Source of the DNA: Notospermus geniculatus | Taxonomy: Eukaryota; Nemertea; Pilidiophora; Heteronemertea; Lineidae | DNA: 64,000 nucleotides | Reading direction: 5' to 3' | NCBI GenBank assembly: GCA_002633025.1 | Contig: NMRB01001229.1 | Coordinates: 64,697 to 128,696 of the forward strand | Shown: piece after piece, positions 25,701-39,300 of the stretch | How positions within the stretch are numbered: the first letter of the stretch is position 1 | Layout of the letters: each line of letters begins with the position of its first letter | Translations under genes and position numbers: made by a program | Notes under the pieces: generated by a model | The model's input: only the letters and a program-made list of their open reading frames with translations | What the model was told of the DNA's origin: nothing | Database searches by the model: none

Positions 25701-28562
25701 CTTTTGATTGTAGGAATAAGTAAAATTTGGCAGGTAACCTGATGACGATTTGGTTTTAATCCACGTTGACCTGCTAGCCCCGTCGAGCGGTGGCAAACAT
25801 GCCTAACCGTAAACAGGTATCAGTTGGGCTACACCTTACTCTCCGCGCTTGTTTTGACATTGTGAAGTGCCTTACCAAAGGACTCAAACGAATTCTTCTA
25901 CAACTGATAGAGAAGAAGGAAGAAATGCCAAGTGTGGGTGGTACATGCCACAGATTATAATCTCTGATAACTTTCCATGTTATCGTCGTGTAACATTTTG
26001 TAGTTCTCACCTCGGAGAATGGCCCATCCATGACACTCATCGTCCCATTCAAAAGCTACATTTCATGCTCTCTATACAAAGACATCACTTCCAACATTGT
26101 CATTATAATGAAGCTAATTGTCGGTGCCCAGTCACACCATTAGTGATCAGGTTTGCGGTCTTTGACAAAATTTTAATAGATTGCAACTTGAGAATAATTT
26201 GAATGTAAATGATAGTGCAACAATAGGCCTACATGAATCATATTCATAAACATACCTGTCAGCTGTGACCTGTATTTTAATGATTGAATGGGATATTTGA
26301 ATATGAGTTCAATGGGACTTCTTAATTGACATCTGCCGATCATTTTCCAATTTGCATGTCATTCAGAGCTTTTAAATCATAAAGGCAGTTCCAATAAATG
26401 TGATGCCTCCCATGATTTATGTGTTGTTCTATATCACGCTCTTAGTTTTGCCGCCAAGGTTGTAAATCGAGGATTGTAAAAAAGTAAAAAAAACCCTGAC
26501 TGCTTTGCCAGTTTCCCTTCCTCTGTGTACCCTGTACTGTTTATAAAAACAACTTTAAAGTGAGAAAATCAATTCGATTCCGATTGAAATCAGCATCGTT
26601 TTGAATTCTCTTATAACAAATCCAATAAAAGAACTTCATATTTAGGCTAGTGATGTCAATAATTATCTTTTTTTAGGAAAAAAAGCTCAGCAATGTCATC
26701 ATCCACCAGTCGATGGTCGACACTGGTGGGACGTTTGCTGGTAGGGTAAAAATAGCAAAAGGTAATTATCTGAAGCGGATGGTAATTGTTGGATGCCACA
26801 AAGATAAATGAATGGACATGCAGGATGCAGTTCCACGCTGAAATGAACAGTTGTGTTGTCCAATTAGAAGTCGAATGTCCAATGGCAATGCTGATTGTGA
26901 CTATCGATCAACGAACCGCTCATCTTAAAATAATGGACTGCCTGCTGTTGACACTTTGAACAAACTGCCAATTAAAATGTAGAGCGCTGAACATGTTGTT
27001 ATTTTAGGCAAAAATGGGAAAATCCATTTTCTATGGTACATTGATTTTTGTCTGCTTTGGCAAGCCCCAGATGTCCATGGGAGATTCTGTACACCACAAA
27101 GGCCGAGTGTATGAATCTGTAAATGAACGCCCCGAGACATTTCCTCTCATACATGTCATAGCGTGTATGGTCACTTTCGTGCAGTAACACCGTGCTCCAC
27201 ACGGCACTACAATAGCCTGCCACATACGATAGTCTTGCCTCCCATTATTTCTGACTGACAATAACACTCAGAGAGTTTGTAATTTTATATCTGAAGTGTT
27301 TCATAGCAAATTGCATCGGTACATTTTGATCAAACTGAGTTCAGCGCCCCACTGTGCGCCATCAGCGGGTGGCAAAAACTGGCATCCAAATTTTACAGCA
27401 TTCGCTCCCGAAATTGTGATGTCCAGCTGGTTATTGCCTTGTCAAATCTGTTGAAGGAGCCATCAAGATTCTGTTACCCTGATCTTTGAGCACGCTTGGA
27501 ATCGCCAAACCACTTATCCCAGTTTCACATATTTCTCCTGTACTACATGACTGATTGTTAGAGAAATTTGTAAAAGAAATATCTTGGCTCGCACTCGATC
27601 AGACATACAAGTATACAGTGTGTCAAGGCTTCCTTTTCTTCCCAATTTTTCCTTCAGTGCGATGCTTTACCAAATATACTTGTGCTTCTAAGGATACATC
27701 ATCTCCGAATATAAAAATTCTATATTATTGTGAATATTCCGGACCCATAACCTGCATATGCACGAATATCAGATCGCTTACGCTGAGATTCCTTCTTTAA
27801 AAACCATTACATTGTAAACCTTTTTGTGCAAGTTTTTAATAAAACGTTATGGCTGAGATAAACAGACAATAGTTTTTTATGATATTAGTACATCTTCTTT
27901 GATACCTGAAAAACTTAATGCACTCAAACGATCGTGTCACAATCCTGGTGAACGGTTCACAGTGTGATCAAAACACAGACGAGACGATTGTCACATCTTT
28001 CAATAACCTCACTCACGAGATCATAAATTCTTCGCCACCATTTCTACCCAGTAAATACTTAAATTAGGCCCACATAGGTTTGCCTTTGTTGTCCATGCTG
28101 AGGTTTTATGAATTATGATTGATAAAAATTTTGTGGCAGGAACACCAGGAGTACGTGCTCATTATCTCCGCAGGGAGAAAATTTGCTGTAATTCTGTGAG
28201 AATTCATGAATGCAGCCATCCCCCTCGCATACTATTTCATTCACAGTTGGAGTTATAATTATGAGAAAGCCTGCAAGGAACAATTGTTGGCGAGTGTGAA
28301 GATCAAATCAGCCTTTGTCATCGGTCCTGTTTCTAAAGGTGTGGTGACAGTCAGCTTGAATGAAACCATTATTTCTCAATTCTTCTATCGAAGTAAGAAA
28401 TTAGCTGCCCCCAATCAAAGAATTTTTCATGTATTTTGGCAACATGTGTGAATGGTGCCTATAGATGCTCTACAATTTGACAAATAGGCCAACGTATTGG
28501 TGTTCTTGAAAATATAGATGAATGCAAATGCATTTAATATTAAGTTAATCTCCCAACTGTAG
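22767..28562. other. Non-coding stretch
   Basis: Several overlapping frames of 70-118 codons exist (for example minus strand 22,742-23,098), but both strands are equally open and no family is recognised. No repeat with clear ends was found. A short palindrome around GGTCGACACTGGTGG lies near 26,712. Confidence 0.5.
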
Positions 28563-28756
28563 AAGGTGGACCCCCAAGTGTCTTCAGTTTGGAAGGTTCA
28601 ACCAGACCAGTTCATGTTTTGTACAAAGAACAAGTCCCTGTCTTAAGTTCGTGGTATGATAAAAAGATGCACGCTACCGTAGCCTACTACAACAGTATTC
28701 CTTTAGGTGGTAAAATGATATTGGTTAGCAAAACAAATGTTTGTGCCGTTGTTTAA
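28563..28756 (+). CDS. Candidate exon with weak DEAH-helicase-like linker pattern
   Basis: After the acceptor CTCCCAACTGTAG the plus strand stays open for about 64 codons to a TAA at 28,754-28,756. A possible donor lies inside, after PLG (at about 28,710). The translation includes PPSVFSLEGSTRPVHVLYKE, then about 25 residues later PLGGKMILV. DEAH-box RNA helicases carry, between their two RecA-like domains, a G-R-x-x-PV-x-V-x-Y stretch, and about 38-40 residues later a G-D-I-L-V-F strand. The spacing here is similar, but the match is loose and no helicase motif I, II or VI is seen nearby. Treat it as a lead only. The other two frames of the same bases are also partly open. Confidence 0.25.
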
Positions 28757-31700
28757 AGAAGCAACACTGAAACCAACGATAAAAGTAATACAAACAAAAG
28801 TCGTCATTTATTAAACATCCTCATCCAGATAGAATACCAATGGTCTGAAAGGTTAGAATAAGTAAAATTCTAAGTTAATCCCACCCAGAGTCAGGTAGAT
28901 GGTTTAGTGAGTTGGCATATTTTGGCAACTCTTATTACCACCCAATTAAAACCACTTTTGATATGATATCATGGATTCTGTGAAAGATTCGCCGGTGTAA
29001 TGCTGCAGTGAGATTTTGTGTTAATCCAGCGTTGGTACGATAAGGTAGAGTTGCTACATAATCAAACCATGTAGAAGTGAACTTACTGAGAATTTAGCTG
29101 TGTTTGGGTTCAGCAAGTTCTCATGTTCTAGTTCTTCATGTGCAGTTTGTCAATCTGCTGCTTGACAAACCTCCAGTGCAGCATCTAACCATTGTTTGAA
29201 GTATTTGTTTTGGAGTGCTGATGCCGAAAGGGTAGAATCTCGACGGCGGCGTCTTCCTCTGTAGACCCACCCAAGATCCAGCAAAGAAATTTCACTCCAA
29301 TCCCTCCAGCGGTTCTTTAGTTATTGTCTGGAAAGAAAAATCCCCCACCAACATTTTTTTATAAATAAATGCAACAACAACAATATTACATGTATATTAT
29401 GCAAGACCGAGTCAACGATGAGGTTTCGTACCGATCATACGATTTTCAACAGAAATCCTTGACTTGAGAAAGGGAATGGAAATGTTTAAAACGAGAGTAC
29501 AAGTAAAGGGACTTTTCCTTGCTTCATGGCAATCCTTCCGCGAAGTCGGCGATACGTGGATTGCCAAAGGCAATAGGTTAAAGGTCATATTTGGAACCAT
29601 GAGGAGGACATGGTCATAGGATAGGCAGCTGGTCAACGTTCATGATAATTAAGATCACAGGGTGAAGCAGCCTTCTCAGAAACTGCATGGGGCAAACAGG
29701 CATGGGCACAAATTCCTAATTAAAACCCAAATGAGACGTTTCACAGGTGGTGACGATTATATTTAGAAACTTTGCAATAAATTTTGGTTGATATTTCTTT
29801 GGGATTTTCTGCTTGGGTTGCACATATTATCTCATTTTATTTGCTTTTGTGGATAAATATGTCGGTATGGTTCTCAAAAACGTGTTACTAAATTAATGAC
29901 CAGAGATGGTCATCCAACATCTGGTACGATACTAGTATGTCTACTTTAACATTTTGGTACATGCAATGAAACTACGGGTAACCCCGTCAAAATGAGCTGC
30001 TGATTGCGCGAACATTTTGCTTTAAAAGGATGATAATGAAATGTGAAGTTTGGAGGGATATCATACCATGATGTCAATCTATAAATAGAGAGGGTGATAA
30101 CGAGTGGTGATTACCCAATTTGTCACCCAAATTGTCAGCACATGTTCACGAGAGTCAGGTTCGTGAGTTATGGGCTACCTTCACGATAACTGTTTATTTT
30201 AACAGTAATATTCATGATTAGTTCAAGGAATACTCATTGCCACATAACTGGCCAAATTGTGGATTTATGATGTGCACATCCGTATGTCTATTTCAACTAT
30301 CCTGTTCCAAAACTACTGTACATTTCTTCATAAGGCTGTACAGGAATATGTGCATATTACTGACGAATCCGAAGTGGTTCGAACCAAAGACAATCCACCC
30401 ACAAAGTCGGTAATGTTGATGAGCTAGAACAACAAATGCCATACTGTTTACCTAGGCAAATTGCCTAAGAGATCTCTTTTCACTTTTGCTGGAATAATGA
30501 CAACTGCACTCAGCTGTGAAGTTTGTAGCAAGCTAACTTGATCAGCAAGATCAATGTCTATTGGTTGTAATTCAGTAGATATCTGGGTAGATCTTGGTTG
30601 AAGGGATTTGAAGCATTTCTAATGAAGTTAGTAATCAGTTAAGATTGGGTGTGTTCACAACCAGGAAACCATGAGTTTTGCAATTACAATTCAACATATC
30701 AGTTTCAAGTGTTGATTAACTTGCCAAGAGGGTGTGTTTCCTTAGGTTTGACTTTGAAGTTCTGGTGTTGAGAAATGAAATTGACCATTAATAACCCAAC
30801 ATCCTAGCCAGACTCTCCAAGTGGCTGGTTTCATTGCATGGCACCAGTTTTGCAGAATGCTTCAGAGGAAAACAGGCAAAGCTGCATTCTTGGCGAAAAA
30901 GTTGCACAAAGCAACTTTGAGAACATTTTATGAATTCTTGGTACAAGCAATGAGTAGGAACTTGCATCTGTTCACTTCACTCGGGCTAATAACCAATGAA
31001 ACTTAAGAAATACAGATTTAGGTAACAAAAACTCTTGGATGTTCCAAGTCTTCAGTCTTTGCCCTTGGAGAATTCCATGTTATTGCTGAATACTTCACAA
31101 TATAATGGGATTTCATAACAAAAGTTATTGGTAGTTTTATTCCATGTATGCATCCCTCAGTACAAGAGCCCAGACTGGCCACATTTTAACGACCCTTTCT
31201 GATATCCAGTGGCGGGCGGCCTTGGACACTTGTATTGAAGGGTGTATTCCATCATGAACATGCTTCCAAAGAGCACTGTGCCTCATGGGACATACAGAGT
31301 TTCTTTCTTCATGTCCACTAGCATGTGTCGCTATCTCAATCTTAGCTTTCTAATCATGTTTTCACCAAGCCACTCAATAATTGTCGGTATTTATAGCATT
31401 CATTAACTAAAGCTAAACGTCTCAATTTGATTCACCAACAAAGGCGATCCGCCCACCGACATGACCAAGGGCAAATTTCTCAGTTCTTTTCGTAAGTTGT
31501 TCACACCACTGGCCACCAGGATAAAGTTATCATGAGACAGCAGTGACATCTTGCTAACAGAGGTGTCAGGTCCATTGTTGGGGGACACTTAGATCAAGTC
31601 TGGTGGAAAATGTTCAGAATTTATCCCCTAAATTTGTGGTGGACAAAACTAACGGTATATTAACTGCAGCCAACCATGTTGACCAAATGGCACCCAACCT

Positions 31701-33512
31701 CAGCTTCATTAATTAAAGTCATTTGACCAGAAGAGGGTCTTCATGGTGGGTGATTGGCCAATTCTTCCATCGAATAGAAATCTGCTCAGATTAAACGTCT
31801 TTGTTGTCAAATTTTGGCTGTTGTAAAAATGGGAAACACTTGCTTCTATGTTAGAGAAAAAAGGTTATATCGTTATGAAAGTCAAGAGGATTAAAGCATG
31901 TTATGTCAGGTTATTAACTTGAATGTGACGTTTTCAATCAGTTTCTTAGAACAAGGAAGAAGCGAGGATTGTTGTTTTAGTTGTAAGGCTATATATCTCT
32001 TATCTATTAGGAAAAGGGCATTTGGCATCTCAGGTGACAAACATAACTTTGTTGTTTGATGGTCCAGTTGAGATGACCATTGGCCTAAGGGTTCACGGTC
32101 TGTGAAAGTCCAACCAGATGCCAGGCTGCCTACAGGGCATGAAATGAGCAAGGGTCAAAAGGCCAGTGTCACACTTACAAAGGAATGAGTAAATTAAACT
32201 GTTACCTCGCCGAATCTGATATTCAGGTTTTCCTGCCAGTTTCTTTCGTCAGTTAGTTTAACTCAGCAGCAGTCCTGCATTTAAATCACGTGTTGATAGT
32301 TTGAAAGAAAAACAATGACATGGAAACTGATTGTTTTGTAACTTGATTTGGGAGAGGTTCACACCATGAAAATGAGATACAGAACCGGTTAATTACTTAT
32401 GGTGTCAACTTGGCTTCAAAAACTTTCTTCTACATCAGATGATTGAATATGAGTGGGCAAAAATATCACCTTTCGTTTTGATTTCTTTCTTGAGTTACTC
32501 CTCACTTACCTTTTGTATTCTTGTTTCTTTCTGAATGTACTTAGAAAATACTTCAGGCAAATAAATCATCAGTCATGTCAGTAACCTAAAGTTCTTGTTG
32601 GTTGCTGTTGCTGCTAAACTTGCATCTAGGCCTACATATTATCAAAAATAGATAGCTAACCTATTGGATGTCATTGGTATAGGAACTCTCAATAGGCTTA
32701 CGTATCGTAAAACTCATGGATTGATTCCCATTCGAGTTGCCACTTTGAACTCTCAACTAGCCTGAAAAAGTGGTATAAAAAGTGATCCATCAAATTGGCT
32801 GCTCCCACGAGTTTGGCGGAAAGGTGTCTGAGAGACCACCATTGACTGGGGTCAAAACGTGGAGCACTTTAGAGGCTTTAAACAGGGAAAAGTGGTGTAG
32901 CTCCATATGAATTTTGGTCTTATCCAAAGTCTGCTAACCTAGGTACTTTGGTCTATCTTGAAGTATTTCCGTCACCAGAGCCAAGAAAGGTCAAGTTTTA
33001 TACAAATTCTGTGAAACTTAAAGTACTTGAATCCCAACGGTACTGAATAAGCGTTTTATTGCCATTTTCAACCAAGCTCTCCCCATAGTTATCTGATAAT
33101 GAACAGATCGAGGCAGATAATCTTGAAGAAATTACTTGAACCATGAACACATTAGGAAAATGGCCCATGATGTGACCACCTCGGTTGCTAAGGCAGATCA
33201 ACTTACCAATTTAATTCATCAAATGAACTTTTAATTAGTGGCTTTATTTCAAGCTGAATCTAATTGTCTTGCATGGTTAATCCCTTTCAGGAATAACTTC
33301 TGGAGCGGTTACTTGCTCACTCATTTGATGCACATATTCTATGGAATCATTTATCATTTTCACATTGGTTAACTGCTTCTCCATATCTTCTGGACAATCT
33401 CATTGTTCTTCATGGGATAGGAACACCCGGATTATATTACTTCTTGGAAGTTGCGTTTATTGGATTCAAACAGTACCTACATGACCTAGGTCAATATAAT
33501 ATGAAATCTGAC

Positions 33513-33650
33513 ATGTCTGAGGCAAAAGTTATGCCAGGGACATTCACGTAGGCCTACAGCATCTTCTGCACTGTGTGAAAATGTCTGAGGCAAAAGTTAT
33601 GCCAGGGACATTCACGTAGGCCTACAGCATCTTCTGCACTGTGTGAAAAT
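33513..33650. repeat. Perfect tandem duplication of 68 bp
   Basis: Two adjacent copies (33,513-33,580 and 33,581-33,648) are identical, with two further bases of a third. Each unit contains the palindrome GTAGGCCTAC. Complete identity indicates a very recent duplication or an assembly stutter. Confidence 0.9.
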
Positions 33651-34637
33651 CTCAGATATCCAAAATAAAGCACAAAGAGCGACAGACAAAATGATATAAT
33701 AAGTCGTCTCCGAATCTTGCAAATTTTCGACCCCAACCGGGGTTTTCCTCAGGCACTTTCTTGTGGAGATACTGGTGTGAAAATCTCAGGTGAAATACCG
33801 TGAGCCACTTAGACCAATTTCAATACTTTTTAATTGACACAAACTGAGTTATTTACAGTTTATTACCTGTCTATTGGTGTCATCTGTAATGCTGAAAACC
33901 ATCTGCCATTTTTAAAGAATTATAAAATCGAAATGATATACTTAAAAAATGATTTAAAGGTTCACACGCATCAAACAAAGACGACTTATCTTCTTCCACG
34001 CGATGATGTAATTAATAAATTCATTTCTCCGTCTTCGAGATTTTATAGCACAATTATCGATGGCCATCTGTCATACGCCTGTCTGAAGGGGCGGGCAGTT
34101 CTGGTCGAACGCCCAAAGTAATAAATGGCCCCCTTGGCTGTCATCTCTTCTTTTACTTCCACACCATGAGTTCCCCTTCAGATAAGGTACATTCTTTGTG
34201 CCTTTGGCAAATTTCACGGAAAAATCCCAAAACGGTTTAAAAAACTTGTACTGCATGCAGAGCACTGGAGGGCTAATTAAGCAGAAAGTTACCCTTTTGA
34301 TCTCTGCATCTCCTTCATTAATTTGTTTTGCTAATGAGCTAACGGACTGTCGCAACGTTTGGTTCGCTCCCCACAAATATAGCGCAAGCCCAACAAGCAC
34401 ATGGTATCTTGGATCTATAGTTCCATCTCACTGCTTAACCATAGTAAGGAAACAATACTGCTTTCTGCCTGGTTGCTAATTGAAAAGGGCTCCTCATTAA
34501 GGTTGTTTCCATCCATATTCGGGTCAGGGATGGTCACACACATGCCAAGCCTAATCTCCATGTTTATGATTTGAACAAAGACAGGGAACAACCTTGAAGG
34601 AAACTTTAGCTGTCTAGGAAGTGTTCGTCGATCCCTT

Positions 34638-34709
34638 ATGGGGATCCTAGCTACGATAGAGGGCAGCACACCGAAACCCGGTCCTATACAATGGACGCCT
34701 TTTGTGTGG
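34638..34709 (+). repeat. 72-bp dispersed repeat, copy 2
   Basis: It differs from 5,614-5,685 by three substitutions and has the same orientation. The flanks are unrelated. The parent element is unknown. Confidence 0.7.
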
Positions 34710-35906
34710 TACATGTAGTTCTTATCCTTTTGGTCTTTTGATCTTCATATCTTTCGTTCGAGATAATTAGCGAGTTTTAATGGCAATCAAGCCAGGTCAT
34801 TCAATGTTAACTTCAGTTTAAACTATCTCGGTCGGATTTCAAATAATCGTCAAACGTGAACTTGCTGGTTGTTTAAATATAAGCATCCCATTACAATGGT
34901 AGGTCAGATATCACCCAGTTTGACACAGTGATTCATTCAGCATTAATGATTCTCATTAGTTGTGTTTGCTACCACACCTACCCAGAACATTTTTTGCGGA
35001 ACAATAATCTTTTAGAAAATTGAATACCGATTGCGTGCACGGTCATTTTTCGGTTTTTCAGAATACAATAGGAAGACGGGGATGATCCAGCATGTCCGGG
35101 CTTGCCAGGCGTATTGCTGATGTAATCATTCATCGGCAAAGACGAATTAGGTATGGACCCAAACGTCCCGATATAGTCCACGATTTCAATGGTGGCCTGC
35201 CTCCATGCAGCCAGTCCCATCTCTAGCCGGATCCTGTCTGCAAAATATAACGCTTGCTACTCCTCTGATCACTATATAACATGAGTATTCTTACTTGGGA
35301 ACTATTACTGAATGGAGTTCACCTCATTCGAAGAGGTTCAAACTCACAGGTCTTGAATATCAATTGTTTGGGCCAGACATGACAGGCAACCTGCGTGTAA
35401 ACTCCAACGAATGAATAAAAGTGGGCGTATGCTCTGGTTAGAAAAAATGAACGATGGTTTGTGAAATCGGTTTTACAATTTTCACAGCAGAGTACTCTCT
35501 TTGCCTGTTCATCGTCCAGGAAGAGGCGGAGCGGATATAAACAATATGGCATTAGGACCAATTGTCAATCTATTTTATCACTCACCCAACTCATCACAAA
35601 ACATGACTGAGCCAGGATAATATTATTGAATGCCTTTGTTGTTCAGTCATCACTGTGTTTTTCATGTGTGTTAATGTTAATGCTTCTCTTAATGACAAAG
35701 TCTGATTCATATCTTTAGTATGAAGTGATAGACCCATTGAATGAGTCCGCCACTCGTCAGGTAGGCAATGATTCAACATAGTCAGAAGTTTGACTTCAGG
35801 GTAAATCTTTTTGGAAATTACTAAATGTACTTCGATGCCCTGCAGATTGAACAGGGAGTGATTCTGTGACGATCTGACATTCTCTTGGGCTTTCTCTTTA
35901 TCTGAA

Positions 35907-36330
35907 CAACAAATATTGAAGATAAAGAATGAAGGTATTGATTCTATACTGGTATATTCAATCGGGAGAGTTCGAACCCCGATTGAATCAACAAATATTG
36001 AAGATAAAGAATAAAGTGATTGATTCTATACTGGTATATTCAATCGGAAGAGTTCGAACCCCGATTGAATCAACAAATATTGAAGATAAAGAATAAAGGT
36101 ATTGATTCTATACTGGTATATTCAATCGGGAGAGTTCGAACCCCGATTGAATCAACAAATATTGAAGATAAAGAATAAAGGGATTGATTCTATACTGGTA
36201 TATTCAATCGGGAGAGTTCGAACCCCGATTGAATCAACAAATATTGAATATAAAGAATGAAGGTATTGATTCTATACTGGTATATTCAATCGGGAGAGTT
36301 CGAACCCCGATCGAATCAACAAATATTGAA
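35907..36330. repeat. Five-unit 82-bp minisatellite with hairpin (copy A)
   Basis: The phrase ATCGGGAGAG recurs at 35,961, 36,043 (one base changed), 36,125, 36,207 and 36,289, an exact 82-bp period. Each unit contains the stem ATTCAATCGGG / CCCGATTGAAT around an 11-base loop holding the palindrome GTTCGAAC. The last unit has one stem change (CGATCGAAT). The 82-bp length is not a multiple of three, so the array does not encode a repeat protein. The loop resembles a tRNA B box, but no tRNA is formed. Confidence 0.95.
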
Positions 36331-39300
36331 ATACTCCTTGTTCTTGAAAACATTCAGTGAATCGTTCGAAAATTAGAATAAAAAAAACTAAAGAAACTGA
36401 GACAAGGAATGATGTTTTGCTGTAAGTCAATAGGACTGTGGTAATTTTTGCACCCTGTCAATCTCATTCAATAATATTTCACGTGTTTCTCAGTGATGGA
36501 GTTGATCTGATATGAGCACAGGTCACTTGATTTACAAGTATCTGGCGTTCTTCAAGAAGAAAAGCCGTACAATCACGATTCCATGTTACACGCATTTGAG
36601 TGAAAAAACGGAGTAGACATTGGCAACTGCGAAAATTATCATCCGCCTGAACCTTCACGACTATCACTTGTAGTTATCACAGTAGAAGATGTTTTAATCT
36701 TTTATTAATCTTTTGTTAGATACAAAACCACATTGACGTAGCTTTGATACTGAACAGCTACAAAACATGTCCCGCCTGACAGAAAATGACATTAGTGAAT
36801 AAGAGTCTGTTTTCTTTCATAGATGTTTTTTCTTGCCTTCAGCATGACTCTTTCTGGTTGTATCCCCTGCTGGGGTCAATTGATTTGATGACTGAAGATT
36901 TTCTGAGGACTTTTGGTTCGTGTTCAGAGTCATGCTCTCTAAAGGTTTTTGAAAAATTCTCCGTGTATTATCTGTTTAATTTCCATTGTGCCATGGACCT
37001 CAAGAACAGCTCAGGAACGATATTGCACTCAGGGTGTATCATTATTTTTGGGCTACTGATGCATATGTAGGCCAGGCATTATATGGCCGAGCTGAGGCCT
37101 GGAGGAATAACAACTCGATAATAATTTGCTAGAGGACACTAGGGCCACTTTGAATCCGCCATCTCTCCACCCCGAGCTATGGGTCAAGGCTAGAAAAGAA
37201 TCCTCAGATGCGAGAGAGAGTGGTATCTCCTCTCCTCTCTACGCCACTCCGATTTGAGGCCAGGATTACCTCGTACAGTACAGCCGTTTCTCACTCCCAT
37301 GACCCTTTGCCACTATCAGCAGAGTTTGCAAAGTGCTTGGATGGTGACTACGTGGCTGTAAATCAGTGTAACCTGCTCTTCAGCACCATGAAGAAGTGCG
37401 AAGAAAAAACTTGAAATAAATCAAATGTTTTGATATCGCAATCGAAAAAAACGTGGTGTTAGATATAAGACAATTTGCTGCCTGATTAAACTCAACAAGT
37501 CTGGAATATATCAATTGACAACAAGTTCAGAACATAGATATTTTGGTTAGGAACAGAAGTAGGTGAGAAGTGAACCGTACGGTCGATGAATTTACACGAC
37601 ACAATTTGAAACCAGGAGGAGGTTGTTGTCAACAGCAGCACCCCCGTCATGCCTGTGGTGGGAAATGATGATAGATCTCCAAGAAGAGGGGACAGGTGAA
37701 CATGTCCTGTCAGCAAATCGTTGAAGACGGAGGTTTAATTGGACGGCTTATCAGGTCAAACCTGTCTCTTATGGCTCCAGTTACCTCAAAATACACACTG
37801 AGGAGGTGTGCTGCTTGAGCTACTCCTGTTGAGTTCGTAGGGTTCGTTGAATTATTTGGACTTGCACAAAATGGGTGCGATTTGAGAGTGTACAAAAGTG
37901 AGAGGAAAGTGCTGTTTAACAACTACTTATCATCATCATTTCCCCCCCCCCCAAAAAAAACTCTAAAGCCGGCGGCAGTTTCACTTCAAACGAAAAGCTG
38001 ACTGGGATCTCATATATACTCAATGCCAACAGAAATGGGGGTGCTTAAACTTCCAGTGTTGCTTCCCAAATGAACAGCACAATAACAATGCAGCATGTAT
38101 TGATTGAAATCTTGGTGTTTCCGCTGACCTAAGCACATATATTATTCATGAAGTAGGCAAATTCAAGTGAACAGCAGACAAGTGCTGTTTCACGACTATA
38201 TTTCCCAATGGTTGGTCACACTTGAGTCTGAAACCTGATCCCAATGTGCCAACAATATTGGTGAGTCGTTCCCTCAACAAGATACTGATACATACAATAT
38301 TTACAGCCCTTGATGGCATATTTGGTACAACTGCATATGGTTGATGTGTGTTCAAGGTTGTTCAGTTAGACATGTCTATTGAATGTTCTAAACAGGATTC
38401 GTGAGAAGAGAGCCATTGATGAAATATTAAACAATTTGCACAACACCATTTCCTTGTTTCCATGCGTCTTGTATGTAAAAAAACACAACTTGCTGAACCC
38501 TCATGGAGGGCTACTTCATCAAAATTTTCGGATGAGAGAGTCAAAGAAGCGTTCCGTGTTTTTGTAGTGATGAGCAATATGACGAGGAGATCTTTAAAAG
38601 ATAATATCGTCTGATGTACCATCATGACTTGGTGAGTTCAGACCGTGATGACCATTGAAAAGCTCCCAGCACAGCACCACGGATTGTGAAATGCTCCAGG
38701 AAGTGCTGCCATCATATCTCGTGGCGAATCTCGATACTACAGTCAAAGCTTTGGCTCGCCAGTGCATTGCAATGAATAGCCTATCATCAGTCTAACTGGG
38801 ATTCTCACTTTTCGGTCGACTGCTGGCTGAAAGATGTCCGTGGAAATAATTTTTTTTTGCGGAATACTTAAATAGTTTTTTCTGCTGAATAAACATTTTT
38901 TCTCTAACATAAAGTTATTTCCCCGGAATTTCCGGGCGGGGAATTAAAGTTTTTTCGTGAAGTTAGATTTTTCCTTGGAATTTAAAATTCCGTGGGGTAA
39001 ACTCAGAGAAAAATAAGGTAAAGGGTAAGGCAGATGTGCTTAGAACAGGAAATTGACCAATCGATTGGAAGAAGTGGGAGCGGATGCAGTTGTCGTTGAT
39101 AAATACGATTTACTTAAATTTCCAATCCACGTCTGGGGCAACCTTGAAAATTCGAAGGATTTCCTGCCTAGTAAAAAGCATATGCTCTACTTTATTCATT
39201 CGGATACAAGGATTTACTTAATTTTGAAGCAAACACAAGATGCTAAAAAGCATTTGCATTATTTGAAGGAAAACCTAAATTTCCATAGTATTTCCTACAG

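Larger units (their letters stand above)
28757..35850. other. Non-coding stretch
   Basis: No gene is supported except as unassigned short frames; the minus-strand frame at 31,403-31,588 reads protein-like but is only 61 codons. It contains the 68-bp tandem pair at 33,513, an inverted CCCCAACCGGGG near 33,730, and the 72-bp dispersed repeat at 34,638. Confidence 0.5.

Noticed and set aside
35961-35981. GAGTTCGAACCCC as a tRNA T-arm or Pol III B box
   Set aside because: No D-arm, anticodon arm or acceptor stem can be drawn around it; it is the loop of the minisatellite hairpin.
35907-36330. Regularly spaced direct repeats suggesting a CRISPR array
   Set aside because: The whole 82-bp unit repeats, with no unique spacers, in evidently eukaryotic DNA.
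37930-37965. Poly-C/poly-A junction as a retroposon tail
   Set aside because: Copy B has a shorter version of the same spot; this is homopolymer length variation or sequencing error.
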